From: Tessaracoccus antarcticus
GTDB taxonomy: Bacteria; Actinomycetota; Actinomycetes; Propionibacteriales; Propionibacteriaceae
Reading direction: 5' to 3'
DNA: 64,000 nt
NCBI RefSeq assembly: GCF_003688855.1
Contig: NZ_REFW01000005.1
Coordinates: 62,001-126,000 of the forward strand
The notes under the pieces are model-generated. The model ran no database searches. It was not told where the DNA came from and saw nothing but the letters and a program-made list of their open reading frames with translations. Of this stretch, positions 46,531-56,318 are shown piece by piece. The position numbers and the translations under genes are program-made. How positions within the stretch are numbered: the first letter of the stretch is position 1; each line of letters begins with the position of its first letter.

Positions 46531-47757
46531 ATGCCTCGAGGAACCAACGCACCGATGGTGGGCGACTACAACCAGTCCCTTGTGCTCGACAAGGTGAGGC
46601 GTGCACCAGCAGGGCTTAGCCAGGTCGAGATAATTCAGCTCACTGGGCTGTCAAAGCAGACAGTCTCCAACATCACTCGGCGGCTGTCTGACGACGGCTG
46701 GTTCCGCTCACTCGCGGCGACTGTCACCGGACGCGGCAAGCCTCGGACGCCGGTCCAAATAAACCCCGGACGACTCTTTGCCATTGGCTTGCACCTTGAC
46801 CCTTCGCTAGTCACTGCTGTAATCCTTGACCTCGGTGGGGCCACTGTGGCCTCGAGGAGTGTTGTTGGGCTGCTCAATGAGCACCCGTCGGAGAGTATAA
46901 ACCGTATCGTTGACCTAGTGGAAGAGATGATCCACAGGTCGGGCGTAGAACGAACGATGATTGCAGGGGTCGGAGTGGCCTCCCCTGGTCCGCTGGATAT
47001 TCCGCGCGGCTCTCTTATCAATCCGCCCAAACTGGACGGCTGGGACGGTTTCAATATCACCGCCGCCCTGCGCGACTCGTTCAGCTATCCAGTCATCCTC
47101 GACAAAGACACCCTTGCTGCGGCCATCGGGGAATGCTGGGCTCGAGACAACGCCGACGGTGAGTCGCTGCTATTCATGTATTTGGGAACTGGCATCGGGT
47201 GCGCCTTTGCATCCAACGGGACCATCGTTCGCGGAGCAACTCACAACGCTGGTGAGATAGGTCATATACGAAGCGACACGCAAGGCACCCTGTGTTTCTG
47301 TGGCAGACGGGGATGTCTCGGCCGCGCAACAGATCCGTATCAGCTAATCGAGGACGCCGTCGTACTAGGGCTCGTTCCATCGTCTTCAGCTGCCCTGAGC
47401 TACGACGGCGCGCTCCGAGTATTGGAAGAATTGGGCGAAATGGCGGATGAAGGCATCCCAGGCGCCGTCAACCTGCTCACACGCGCAGCCAACGCAATCG
47501 CTGAGGCAACTCGCGTACTCGTCAGTGCCCTTGACGCATCGCTAGTAGTGTTCGGTGGGCCATTTTGGTCACCGCTGTCAAAGCACTACCTCAGTGTGAT
47601 CGAGGCTCAGTTGGAGGCCGCCCCACAGCATGCACCACCCAGTCCCCGCATAGAAACGACCGTCATGGGCAACGCGGCCGGCGCCATTGGAGCCGCAAGC
47701 CTTGTCTTCGATCAAGAGTTGTCGACTCGACTGTCCACGTACCAGATCTCGATATAG
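46531..47757 (+). CDS. ROK-family transcriptional regulator
   Basis: 408 residues: an N-terminal MarR-like helix-turn-helix (LSQVEIIQLTGLSKQTVSNI) and a ROK sugar-kinase-like domain. The zinc motif is CFCGRRGCLG (family CxCGxxGCxE with Gly for Glu), with IGVGVASPGPLD-like and NAGEIGHI segments. It probably senses mannose or a mannoside and controls the ABC importer and mannosidase genes downstream. ATG 46531 gives the usual length and lies seven bases after TATGCT (leaderless); in-frame sequence upstream to 46363 is not protein-like. Codon use is less GC-biased than in the rhamnose genes. Confidence 0.88.
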   Translation: MPRGTNAPMVGDYNQSLVLDKVRRAPAGLSQVEIIQLTGLSKQTVSNITRRLSDDGWFRSLAATVTGRGKPRTPVQINPGRLFAIGLHLDPSLVTAVILDLGGATVASRSVVGLLNEHPSESINRIVDLVEEMIHRSGVERTMIAGVGVASPGPLDIPRGSLINPPKLDGWDGFNITAALRDSFSYPVILDKDTLAAAIGECWARDNADGESLLFMYLGTGIGCAFASNGTIVRGATHNAGEIGHIRSDTQGTLCFCGRRGCLGRATDPYQLIEDAVVLGLVPSSSAALSYDGALRVLEELGEMADEGIPGAVNLLTRAANAIAEATRVLVSALDASLVVFGGPFWSPLSKHYLSVIEAQLEAAPQHAPPSPRIETTVMGNAAGAIGAASLVFDQELSTRLSTYQISI

Positions 47758-47869
47758 CACCACGCGCTATACAGGGCTAGGAGTCTGGACCATCGATTCA
47801 TGGACAGCTGTGCCACGGGGTCTTCGCCACCTGCGGATGCCGCGAACCGGGTCCCCGGAGCGGCCGCGG

Positions 47870-48420
47870 TAACCGGGGGTTCCTGCTCGCTTGGTGCCGG
47901 CCAAGGCGACAACATGGGACTGGTGTGTCACAATCCTGACATCTTCGACCGCTTCGATTTCTGCGCCCTTGTATCCGGTCAACCCGTCCATCGCGACCAC
48001 TCCCACCTAGTCTCGAAAGTCGTTGGTTTGGGCGTTGACCCAGGTAACGAACACCGTCCTCGAGCCTGCCTCAACCACCGCAGGCAGACTTTATGAACCA
48101 GTTCGGGGCCTTGCCGGAGTGCGATCGATCACGGTGACGTACTTGTCATCGCAGCGGGTGTGATTCAGGGGTGGTCATCAACGATCGTGGTGACGTCGTC
48201 GAACCAGCCCGGGTCGTTGAGGGTAACTCATCGGCAGCAGCCAGGACGGCGGCGTGGGCGGTGGACCACGCCACTCCAAGATTGCCTACGATTCTTGCGA
48301 TCGACATACACGCGATGACTACAGACTTGAACGCTGGCGCAATCGCGTCACGAGAGAACCGGCCCCGGGATAGCGCGGCAGCGTGGCAACTGCGACGACG
48401 GATCTAACGGCAGAGACGGC
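47870..48420 (-). pseudogene. Decayed ISL3/IS1096-like transposase
   Basis: Read on the minus strand across several frames, the fragments line up in family order: ARIVGNLGVAWSTAHAAVLA; then DPGWFDDVTT; then HTRCDDKYVTVIDRTP; then VVEAGSRTVFVTW; a stop; then VVAMDGLTGYKGAE and SHVVALAG. The IS1096-type equivalents are HTRRGDKYVTVIIDLTP, VVAMDGFTGFKTA and FHVVRLAG. At least two frameshifts and two in-frame stops are present. Terminal inverted repeats were not found. Confidence 0.7.
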
Positions 48421-48905
48421 AGCGTTATCGCTGCGTGAAAAACTTCAAGATCGCTAGGTTCACCAGAACGCAACATCGGCCATGTGATCATGTTGTCATA
48501 GCGGCCACCCGGCAGGCCACATCGAGGACAAGATGATGGGAGAGTCGTTGGCTGGCTGATCAAGATTACGTAGTCGCGGTTCAACCGGCTGGTCCAACAC
48601 GCTTGGACCGATGCTGCCGAGCCAGCAGAACTGATCCAGGCAAGGTGACAAGTCATTCTCCCAAGCGCCCGGAGTTCGAAGCGGCGGCGTTGGGCACCTC
48701 CATCTTCGCAGCTCGTGGTCTCGCTCACATGCCCTACTCCAGCTCAGACCCCTTCCTGCCGTACCCACTCCATCATGAGGAGCCTGACAAGAACTCAAGC
48801 TCTGCGTTAGGTGTGTCCATTTCACTTCCATTCTTTGAACCCAGGCGTGGGACTCAATGCGTTTTACACTGCTCCGCCCGGTCTACAAGCTCACACGGTA
48901 GGGGG

Positions 48906-48942
48906 TTGACAGCATTTACTCCATCTGTTTTACTAAAGATGG
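48906..48942 (+). promoter_or_regulatory. Promoter and dyad of the mannoside ABC operon
   Basis: TTGACA (48906-48911), 17 bases, TTTACT (48929-48934). CCATCT (48921-48926) and AGATGG (48937-48942) form a 6-bp inverted repeat covering the -10, the expected place for a repressor such as the ROK protein. Confidence 0.6.
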
Positions 48943-49001
48943 ATGGACAACCGCCGGCAACGAGGCATGGCGAGGTGAGTCCAAAGACCTAGGAGGGTCT
49001 G

Positions 49002-50363
49002 GTGAAGAACACATCAGTACTGAGGGCTGTGGCGCTGAGCTCTGTGATCGGATTGTTGTTGGGTGGATGTGGGGCTGACGGCAGCTCCGACGACGGCGTA
49101 ACGACTATCAAGGTCGCCTATCAGAAATTCGGATCGTACACACAGCTAGACGATCACTTGAAGCAGGTTAAGCCAGACTTTGAAGCTGCCCATGAGAACA
49201 CTGTCGTCGAACTGGTCCCGATCGAGGCGGTGGAAAACGATTACGCGACGAAACTCGCCCTCATGAACCAATCAGCTGCCACGGCCCCAGATGTCATGTA
49301 CGAAGACACTTTCCGCGTCCAGCCTGACGCTGATGCCGGGTATCTCGCACCACTCGACGAGTACACCGCGAAGTGGCCTGAATGGGACATGTTCTACGAG
49401 AACGCCAAGAATGCTGGGCTGGGCAAGGGGGGGAAAACTTTCGCGATCCCCATGGGTACAGACACCCGCGCGCTCTGGTACAACAAGGATCTGTTCGCGC
49501 AGGCTGGGCTGCCGGTACCGTGGGCTCCCAAGAACTGGGACGAAGTATTGAGCGCTGCTGAAACGATCAAAGCTAAGTTGCCCGAGGCCATTCCGATGAA
49601 CGTGTATTCGGGCAAGGCCATGGGAGAGGGAGCGAGCATGCAGGGGTTCGAGATGCTGCTCTACGGAACCAAAGACACCTTGTATGACACCGAGAGTCAA
49701 AAGTGGGTGGCGGGTTCACAAGGTTTTGTTGACTCGTTGAAATTCATCAAGGACCTTTATCAGGGGGGCTTGGGTCCGACACCGGAACAGGGGCTCGACA
49801 AGAACGTTGCCACAGTCGTGGCCACCGATTGGCTCCCGCAAAATAAGCTCGCTATCGACTTGGATGGTTCGTGGGTCAGTGGTACCTGGATCGAATCGGG
49901 CGCTGCGCCATGGCCCGAGTGGAATGACGTATTGGGCCAGGCACCCATGCCAACCCAAGACGGTCAAGCCCCCGGCGCCACCAGCATGTCCGGCGGATGG
50001 ACTCTCGCAATGGGGGAAAAATCACCGAATAAGGATGCGGCGTGGGATTTCATTGCGTTCGCCCTGAATAAGGACAACTCTCAAGCGTATGACATCGCCG
50101 CCAGTCAGATCGCGGTCCGTAGTGACGTGTCCGAGGATCCAGATTACCAAGCCGCCAATCCCACGTTTGGGTTCTTCTCCGAGATCGTGGAGTTCACACA
50201 TTTCCGCCCGGCTACGAGTGACTACGGCAGGATTTCAAACGAGATCCAGATCGCCATGGAAGCCGTTATGACCGGCCAACAGGAGCCACAAGAGGCTGCA
50301 GCTGCTTACGATAAAGCCTTGGTGGGGATCGTCGGCGAAGACGCAATCACGAAAACACAATAA
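49002..50363 (+). CDS. Extracellular solute-binding lipoprotein of a sugar ABC importer (family 1)
   Basis: 453 residues. Signal peptide with lipobox LGGC (Cys about residue 23). The mature part is a maltose/oligosaccharide-type binding protein (VAYQKFGSYTQLDDHLKQVK, MGTDTRALWYNKDLF, SMSGGWTLAMGEKSPNKDAA). It starts at GTG after AGGAGG. The substrate is probably a mannose-containing oligosaccharide, judged from the mannosidase gene downstream. First gene of a four-gene operon. Confidence 0.9.
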   Translation: MKNTSVLRAVALSSVIGLLLGGCGADGSSDDGVTTIKVAYQKFGSYTQLDDHLKQVKPDFEAAHENTVVELVPIEAVENDYATKLALMNQSAATAPDVMYEDTFRVQPDADAGYLAPLDEYTAKWPEWDMFYENAKNAGLGKGGKTFAIPMGTDTRALWYNKDLFAQAGLPVPWAPKNWDEVLSAAETIKAKLPEAIPMNVYSGKAMGEGASMQGFEMLLYGTKDTLYDTESQKWVAGSQGFVDSLKFIKDLYQGGLGPTPEQGLDKNVATVVATDWLPQNKLAIDLDGSWVSGTWIESGAAPWPEWNDVLGQAPMPTQDGQAPGATSMSGGWTLAMGEKSPNKDAAWDFIAFALNKDNSQAYDIAASQIAVRSDVSEDPDYQAANPTFGFFSEIVEFTHFRPATSDYGRISNEIQIAMEAVMTGQQEPQEAAAAYDKALVGIVGEDAITKTQ

Positions 50364-50366
50364 GTA

Positions 50367-51314
50367 ATGGCCACAGTCGTGCGGGAACGCATCGCTGGCC
50401 CTCCGGGCCGGGGAATCACTCCTCGGCCCAAGGGGTCAAGGGCGCGGACTCACCGCTCCCTCGTGCGCAGCATCCCTCTACTCCCGGCCATCGTCCTGTT
50501 GGTAATCTTCCTCTTGGGCCCCGTCATCAGTTCCTTCTATGGGTCCCTCACCAACGCATCACTGTCAGGAACGGCCGCCCAAGGCGCCTCGTTCGTGGGG
50601 TTTGACAACTACCTGACGCTGCTCACAGACCCAGACTTCCCAAAGTCGCTGCTGCTCACACTCGTGTTCCTCGTGGCCTCCGCGATTCTGGGACAGAACA
50701 TACTTGGGCTCGGTCTCGCGCTACTGATGCGCTCCTCGGGTCGGCTCATACGTGCGCTGGTAGGCACGTTCGTTGTCACTGCCTGGGTCATGCCCGAGAT
50801 CGTTGCGGCGTTTTCTGCCTATGCATTCTTCAACGACTCCGGGACATTGAACGGCCTTCTTAGGGCAGTAGGAATCACCGGCCCGAACTGGCTTTATGGA
50901 CTTCCAATGATCGCCATCATTCTTGCCAATATTTGGCGTGGAACCGCGTTCTCTATGCTCGTCTATGCCGCAGCGCTCCATGACGTTCCAGAGGAAATCA
51001 TTGAGGCGGCAGAGGTCGACGGTGCTCAAGGCTGGCAACGACTGGTCTTTATTACGCTGCCGCTGATTCGACGGGGCATCTCAACGAATCTCATGCTCAC
51101 AACCCTTCAAACCCTAGCTGTGTTCACGCTGATCTTTGTGATGACTGGAGGCGGTCCCGGAACCAATAGTGCAACGCTGCCGGTCTTAGCCTACCAGCAG
51201 GCTTTCCAATTCGGTGATCTAGGTCTCGGGACAGCGATTGCAACCATCATGCTACTGATCGGCGCCGCGTTCTCGATCTTCTACATACGTCTACTGAAAC
51301 CGGAGGTTGACTGA
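50367..51314 (+). CDS. Sugar ABC transporter permease (MalF/UgpA-like)
   Basis: 315 residues with six main membrane helices. The EAA loop (EEIIEAAEVDGAQGWQRLVF, then ITLPLIRRG) is the docking site for the ATPase. Three bases after the binding-protein stop. No ATPase gene is present in this operon, so it must share one encoded elsewhere (MsiK-type sharing is common in Actinobacteria). Confidence 0.9.
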   Translation: MATVVRERIAGPPGRGITPRPKGSRARTHRSLVRSIPLLPAIVLLVIFLLGPVISSFYGSLTNASLSGTAAQGASFVGFDNYLTLLTDPDFPKSLLLTLVFLVASAILGQNILGLGLALLMRSSGRLIRALVGTFVVTAWVMPEIVAAFSAYAFFNDSGTLNGLLRAVGITGPNWLYGLPMIAIILANIWRGTAFSMLVYAAALHDVPEEIIEAAEVDGAQGWQRLVFITLPLIRRGISTNLMLTTLQTLAVFTLIFVMTGGGPGTNSATLPVLAYQQAFQFGDLGLGTAIATIMLLIGAAFSIFYIRLLKPEVD

Positions 51315-51316
51315 CC

Positions 51317-52153
51317 ATGGGCATGACCTCTCCGAGTCTACGGAGTATGAAAGTCGTCTCCAACACGGTGCTGGCACTCGTGGTCGTCGCGTTTGCGCTT
51401 CCCCTCGCCTGGCTCGTTCTCGCGTCCGTCGACACCCGCGCGACTCTGTCGATCAAGTGGCCAGAGAAGATTTCTCTTCAGAACTTCACCGCCGTCTTGA
51501 CTCCTGAAACCGCCTTCGTTCCTCTTCTGAACAGCCTTGTTCTTTCCGCCGGATGCGCCATAATCACAGTAGTGGTAGCGGTTCTGGCTGCCTATCCTCT
51601 GTCCCGGTATCGAATGCGCATTAACAAGCCCTTCCTCTACGGGGTCCTATTCGGCACATGCTTGCCCATCACCGCGATGATGGTCCCGGTCTACAGCCTC
51701 TTCGTAGCCTTCAACCTCATCGACTCGACGGCCGGCACGATCTTCTTTCTTGCTGCTACCAGTCTGCCGATGGCCATCTACATGATGAAGAACTTTATGG
51801 ATGGGGTCCCCATCAGCCTCGAGGAAGCCGCTTGGGTTGACGGCGCCTCCATGATGAAGACCCTCACGCGTATCGTCGTCCCCCTCATGCGCCCCGGCCT
51901 TGCAGTGGTATTCATCTTCGTATTCATCGGCGCCTGGGGAAACTTCTTCGTTCCCTTTATTTTGCTGCTGTCTCCTGACAAACAGCCTGCGGCTGTCAGC
52001 ATCTATTCTTTTTTTGGTCAATACGGAACCATCGCCTATGGACAGCTCGCTGCATTCTCGATCATCTACTCCGTTCCTGTCCTTAGCCTGTACATCTTCG
52101 TTTCACGCTTCCTCGGGGGAGGATCCGCACTAGCCGGAGGCGTAAAGGGTTAA
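51317..52153 (+). CDS. Sugar ABC transporter permease (MalG/UgpE-like)
   Basis: 278 residues with six membrane helices and the EAA loop ISLEEAAWVDGASMMKTLTR, followed by IVVPLMRPGL. Partner of the preceding permease; GGAGG lies ten bases before the ATG. A second ATG is two codons later. Confidence 0.9.
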   Translation: MGMTSPSLRSMKVVSNTVLALVVVAFALPLAWLVLASVDTRATLSIKWPEKISLQNFTAVLTPETAFVPLLNSLVLSAGCAIITVVVAVLAAYPLSRYRMRINKPFLYGVLFGTCLPITAMMVPVYSLFVAFNLIDSTAGTIFFLAATSLPMAIYMMKNFMDGVPISLEEAAWVDGASMMKTLTRIVVPLMRPGLAVVFIFVFIGAWGNFFVPFILLLSPDKQPAAVSIYSFFGQYGTIAYGQLAAFSIIYSVPVLSLYIFVSRFLGGGSALAGGVKG

Positions 52154-52319
52154 TCAAAGTCTTGAAGAACCACCCCGAACCCCGAAGCTTGTCAATATGC
52201 GCCATATAGGCGCGTACCTCGTTCATCCTGCTAACTCTCTCTCATACGACCACAAACCGATACACAATCGCTCCTACGACTTCCATGTCAAAGGATCTCA
52301 AGAGAAAGACATCGTCTTC

Positions 52320-55300
52320 ATGTACCACAGCGCCGAACTCCTCGAAATGCGAATTGACCGCTTCGTAAGGGAACGCCTCCACCCTGCACGTGAACTGGCG
52401 AGCGCCCCCGTGACGATTACTGCATGGGAGGCACCGGACGAGCCAGTGCCGTTCCATGCGGTGCCGCTTGATGACTTCGAACCGTTCGAGATCGGCAGTC
52501 CATGGGGCAAAGCGTGGGGCACCACATGGTTCCACGTCACCGGTTCGGTCCCGGTTACATGGGATGCCGAAGCCGCAGACGTCGAACTCAAGATCGACTT
52601 GGGGTTCTCTTCTGGCCAGCCCGGCTTCCAAGCCGAAGGCCTTGTCTGGTCACCCGAGGGAGAAATCGTCAAGGCTCTGGAACCCCTCAACAACTATGTG
52701 CGCCTCCAAGCTAAACCTGGCGATTCGTTCGATATCTACATCGAGGCGGCATCGAACCCCGATCTCGGGTCACAATTTGTCGATTTCAAGCCGTCGGGGC
52801 TGGGACGCAAATCGACCGCACCTACCGACCCGCTCTATTCACTGCGACGCATGGCCATCGTCCATAGAGATCGGGAAGTCTGGGAACTGGTAGCCGACAT
52901 CTGGACGCTACGTGGTCTCGTGGATGAGCTGCCAACCGAGTCCCCGCGCCGTGCCGCGATACTCACCGCTCTTGAGACGGTCGTCGAAGTTGTCGACCCG
53001 TTCAATGTTCACGCGACAGCACACAAGGGCCGCGAAGCACTGACCGCCGTGCTGTCATCACCGGCTGCGGGCACAGCTCACACCGTCTTCGCAGTCGGAC
53101 ACGCGCACATCGACTCGGCGTGGCTATGGCCTGTCCGAGAAACGATCCGCAAATGCGCACGTACGTTCTCCAATGTTCTGGACCTCATGGACCAAGACCC
53201 GGACTTCAGCTTCGCCTGCTCCAGCGCCCAACAATTCGCTTGGATCCGCGACTCCTACCCCGAACTCTTCGAACGCATCAAGATTCGCGTTGCCGAGGGA
53301 AGGTTCATCCCCGTCGGCGGCATGTGGGTCGAATCCGACACCAACATGCCTGGTAGCGAGGCGTTAGCCCGCCAGTTTGTCGAGGGCAAACAATTCTTCA
53401 TCGACGAGTTCGGAATCAACCCTCGGGAAGTATGGCTCCCCGACTCCTTCGGCTACTCAGGCGCGCTTCCCCAGATCGCGCGCGCTGCCGGAGCGAACTA
53501 CTTCCTCACTCAAAAAATCTCATGGAACGAGGTGAACCACTTCCCCCACCACACCTTCCAATGGGAGGGCATCGATGGCACCCGCATCTTCACCCACTTC
53601 CCCCCGATCGACACCTACAACTCCACGCTCTCCGGAGGGGAACTGGCCCACGCCGAGCGCAACTTCCGCGACAAGCGCTACGCCAATACATCCCTTGCAC
53701 CATTCGGATTCGGTGACGGTGGTGGTGGTCCCACCCGAGAAATGATCGCTGCAGCCCACCGCACCGCCTCGCTCGAGGGATCACCGAAAGTCGTTCTCGG
53801 AACACCCAAGTCGTTCTTTGAAACCGCCGAAGCAGAGTTCCCGAAGCCGCCCGTTTGGGCCGGCGAGCTGTATCTTGAGTTCCATCGGGGCACCTACACA
53901 TCGCAGGCACGCACGAAGCGTGGCAACCGACGCAGCGAGCACCTACTGCACGAAGCAGAGCTGTGGGCAACAACAGCCGCTATTCGCCTCGGCGCCCGGT
54001 ACCCCTATGACGAGCTCAAGACCGCATGGCAACTCGTGCTCCTTCAGCAGTTTCACGACATCCTGCCCGGTACCTCCATCGGATGGGTACACGACCAAGC
54101 CGTCGCCAACTACACCGACCTAGAGACGAAACTCGGTACGCTGATCGACTCATCGCTCTCCTCCCTCACCGCAGATCAGGACCCCAGCCAGCACGTTCTA
54201 CTGAACAGCGCCCCGATGGAGATCGACGGCGTGCCAGCCTTTGGCGCGGCAACCATCACGGACAGTGATGGCGTCACCCTCACCCAAGAAGGGGGTGACT
54301 ACATCATTGACAACGGACTGCTGCGCGTCGTACTCGACGAAAACGGATTGATCACATCCCTCATCGACCTGTCCAACCACCGTGAGACCGTGCCCCCAGG
54401 ACAGAAATCTGGACTCCTCCAAATGTTCCGAGACACCCCCACCCAATGGGACGCTTGGGATGTCGACATCGAATACCGCCGATCAGGTAAAGACCTGGCG
54501 GCTGCCGACTCCGTATCGATCATCGCCGACGAGGCTGGTCGAGCGGCATTGCGTACGGTCCGTACCGCCGGATCATCCACCATCACACAGACAATCAGTC
54601 TTTGCGCCGGCCGAAACGCCGTCGACTACGAGACCCACGTCGACTGGCACGAGCGTCAACAGATGCTGAAGTTAGCCTTCCCCATCGATGTCCACACTGC
54701 CGCTGCTGCATCCGAAATCCAGTTCGGCCACATTGTGCGCCCCACACACACCAACACCAGTTGGGATTCCGCACGGTTCGAAACACCCGCCCACCGATGG
54801 GTACACGTCACAGATGCCACTTTCGGTGCCGGGATCGCGAACGACTCCACCTACGGCCACGACATCACCCGCCATGCACGCGACGGCGGCGGCACCTACT
54901 CGCTGGTACGTCAAACACTTCTGAAGGCGCCCCTCTTCCCTGACCCCGAAGCGGACCAGGGCGAACACACGCTACGGAGCGCCATCGTGGTAGGCGGCAT
55001 CAATGAGGCCATCCGCCATGGCTACCGCCTGAATTTGCCACTACGACAGGTGGAAGGGGCGGCCACAGACAACCTCGCCCCTTTGATTTCCTCCGATAGT
55101 GACGCGGTGCTGGTTGAGACGGTGAAACTCGCCGAAGACCGCTCAGGAGACGTCGTCATACGCCTGTACGAGTCGCTCGGTTCACGAGCCAACGCTCGCA
55201 TCCGTTTCCATTTCCCGCACAGTGCTGTCATTGAAACCGACCTGCTGGAAGAAGAAGTAGCCGCAGTGGCCATAGCGTCGGCCGACGACACAAGTGTCAC

Positions 55301-55352
55301 CATCACCATGCGACCGTTCCAACTCGTCACTCTGCGCGTCACACCTGCATGA
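52320..55352 (+). CDS. Alpha-mannosidase, GH38 family
   Basis: About 1010 residues. The GH38 signatures are FAVGHAHIDSAWLWPVRETI (metal-binding His and Asp), REVWLPDSFGYSG (Asp nucleophile) and LVLLQQFHDILPGTSIGWVH. Beta-sandwich domains follow. There is no signal peptide, so it acts on imported mannosides in the cytoplasm, supplied by the ABC importer encoded just upstream. The start at 52320 (MYHSAELLEMRIDRF) matches the usual N-terminus; the longer frame back to 52197 adds non-conserved sequence. Ribosome binding site is weak. Confidence 0.92.
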   Translation: MYHSAELLEMRIDRFVRERLHPARELASAPVTITAWEAPDEPVPFHAVPLDDFEPFEIGSPWGKAWGTTWFHVTGSVPVTWDAEAADVELKIDLGFSSGQPGFQAEGLVWSPEGEIVKALEPLNNYVRLQAKPGDSFDIYIEAASNPDLGSQFVDFKPSGLGRKSTAPTDPLYSLRRMAIVHRDREVWELVADIWTLRGLVDELPTESPRRAAILTALETVVEVVDPFNVHATAHKGREALTAVLSSPAAGTAHTVFAVGHAHIDSAWLWPVRETIRKCARTFSNVLDLMDQDPDFSFACSSAQQFAWIRDSYPELFERIKIRVAEGRFIPVGGMWVESDTNMPGSEALARQFVEGKQFFIDEFGINPREVWLPDSFGYSGALPQIARAAGANYFLTQKISWNEVNHFPHHTFQWEGIDGTRIFTHFPPIDTYNSTLSGGELAHAERNFRDKRYANTSLAPFGFGDGGGGPTREMIAAAHRTASLEGSPKVVLGTPKSFFETAEAEFPKPPVWAGELYLEFHRGTYTSQARTKRGNRRSEHLLHEAELWATTAAIRLGARYPYDELKTAWQLVLLQQFHDILPGTSIGWVHDQAVANYTDLETKLGTLIDSSLSSLTADQDPSQHVLLNSAPMEIDGVPAFGAATITDSDGVTLTQEGGDYIIDNGLLRVVLDENGLITSLIDLSNHRETVPPGQKSGLLQMFRDTPTQWDAWDVDIEYRRSGKDLAAADSVSIIADEAGRAALRTVRTAGSSTITQTISLCAGRNAVDYETHVDWHERQQMLKLAFPIDVHTAAAASEIQFGHIVRPTHTNTSWDSARFETPAHRWVHVTDATFGAGIANDSTYGHDITRHARDGGGTYSLVRQTLLKAPLFPDPEADQGEHTLRSAIVVGGINEAIRHGYRLNLPLRQVEGAATDNLAPLISSDSDAVLVETVKLAEDRSGDVVIRLYESLGSRANARIRFHFPHSAVIETDLLEEEVAAVAIASADDTSVTITMRPFQLVTLRVTPA

Positions 55353-55783
55353 CAGACAATCCAATGCCCACACTTCACCAGAGAGCAACCCATTCGGGTC
55401 TGCTGCACGAGCAGGTGACAGACTGACCTGCCCCACCGTTTGGGTGCCAGATTTCGTAGCTAAGTGGTGCCCTTTCCGAAAGGCTGTCCCACATGCCCGT
55501 CTGTATCCTCCGGAGTTCCGGGCCCGAGCGAATCACTATGGTCCGACTCGGCAAGCAGCAGGGCTCGGCTGTGCTGTCCGGCGAGAGAGTTCGGCTCTAC
55601 CTCTGCGACTTCGAGTGAGGGAGCATCGCCGGAGCGGCGCCGGGGGCCATGGCGCCTGAGGCGTCGCGTCCCGCTCATCACTAACTAGCGCCCATGGACA
55701 GTTGCGAATGTCTTGGACTGGGCAGAAGGAGGCTGTCGCGACTGCATCACTATTGGAATCGCGGTGTGGTTGTGATCCCTAGT
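55353..55783. other. Gene-free stretch between the mannosidase and the first repeat
   Basis: 431 bases. No ORF here is recognisable. AGGT/ACCT arms near 55413-55428 could form a weak hairpin after the mannosidase gene. Confidence 0.45.
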
Positions 55784-55945
55784 GCCTCAGCGCCCAATGG
55801 AAAGTACACCTCAGAATGAACGCTCAGCCTACAGGTCCGAAGCAGGCCGAGAGTCTCATGAACACGGGTGGCCACGCGCCTAAGCAAGGCGTTTCACCGA
55901 GCTGGTGGGGCAGGTCAACCTGACACCAAACCCTGCATCAGTCCC
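55784..55945 (+). repeat. 162-bp direct repeat, left copy (CBASS flank)
   Basis: From GCCTCAGCGCCCAATGGAAA to CATCAGTCCC. It matches the copy at 60151-60312 at all but two positions (AAGGC versus ACGGC, and GCATCA versus GCAGCA). Weaker similarity continues about 20 bases further upstream (GGTGTGGTTGT versus GGTGTAGTTGT). No coding capacity is apparent. Confidence 0.95.
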
Positions 55946-56048
55946 GGACGCTCACGTGCAGCCGCGCCTCCCGCTGGATAGCAAAGGTCCGTCAAGGGCG
56001 AACGGCGACACGCCGAGCGAGCTACTCAATGCCGGGGGCGCTGCGTGC

Positions 56049-56054
56049 TATAAG
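56049..56054 (+). promoter_or_regulatory. Candidate -10 box (TATAAG) of the CBASS operon
   Basis: TATAAG lies 75 bases before the small ORF. The -35 is weak. It is inside the interval bounded by the direct repeats, so the operon would carry its own promoter. Confidence 0.4.
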
Positions 56055-56123
56055 AGGGTGATAGGCGCAGACGCGCCTGCGCAGGCTGGCGTCTTCACCC
56101 GCCTAAGGCTGGAGGAGGTCGTC

Positions 56124-56318
56124 ATGGCCGGAGTGGATTACCACCCTGGACGCACGCAGCACGCTTGCGAGTGCCGTGCACTCGCCGCACGCTACACGCA
56201 CGTGACTTTGTTGAGCGACATTAACTCCGTGACTGTGCCACGACGGGACCGGTCTGGCCCTCATGGACGTCCGATGGGCCGCGAGCACCGTCAAGGGCAG
56301 ACAGGCAGGACCCCATGA
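56124..56318 (+). CDS. Small ORF of unknown function heading the CBASS operon
   Basis: 64 codons (MAGVDYHPGRTQHACECRAL at the start), with a near-perfect ribosome binding site GGAGGAGG five bases upstream and a stop that overlaps the start of the SLATT effector gene (ATGA). No hydrophobic segment; the C-terminal half is Arg/Gly/Pro-rich; two Cys are close together (CEC). I recognise no family. It could be a real small protein or a translated leader that couples expression of the toxic effector. Confidence 0.45.
   Translation: MAGVDYHPGRTQHACECRALAARYTHVTLLSDINSVTVPRRDRSGPHGRPMGREHRQGQTGRTP

Larger units (their letters stand above)
47758..49001. other. 1.2-kb region with no intact gene
   Basis: About 47870-48420 holds a transposase relic. 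From 48430 to 48890 I see nothing I can support. 48906-48942 holds the promoter and a dyad for the downstream ABC operon. Confidence 0.6.

Noticed and set aside
55464-55688. Overlapping 70-120 codon frames after the mannosidase gene
   Set aside because: No ribosome binding site, no conserved features and several equal alternatives in other frames.
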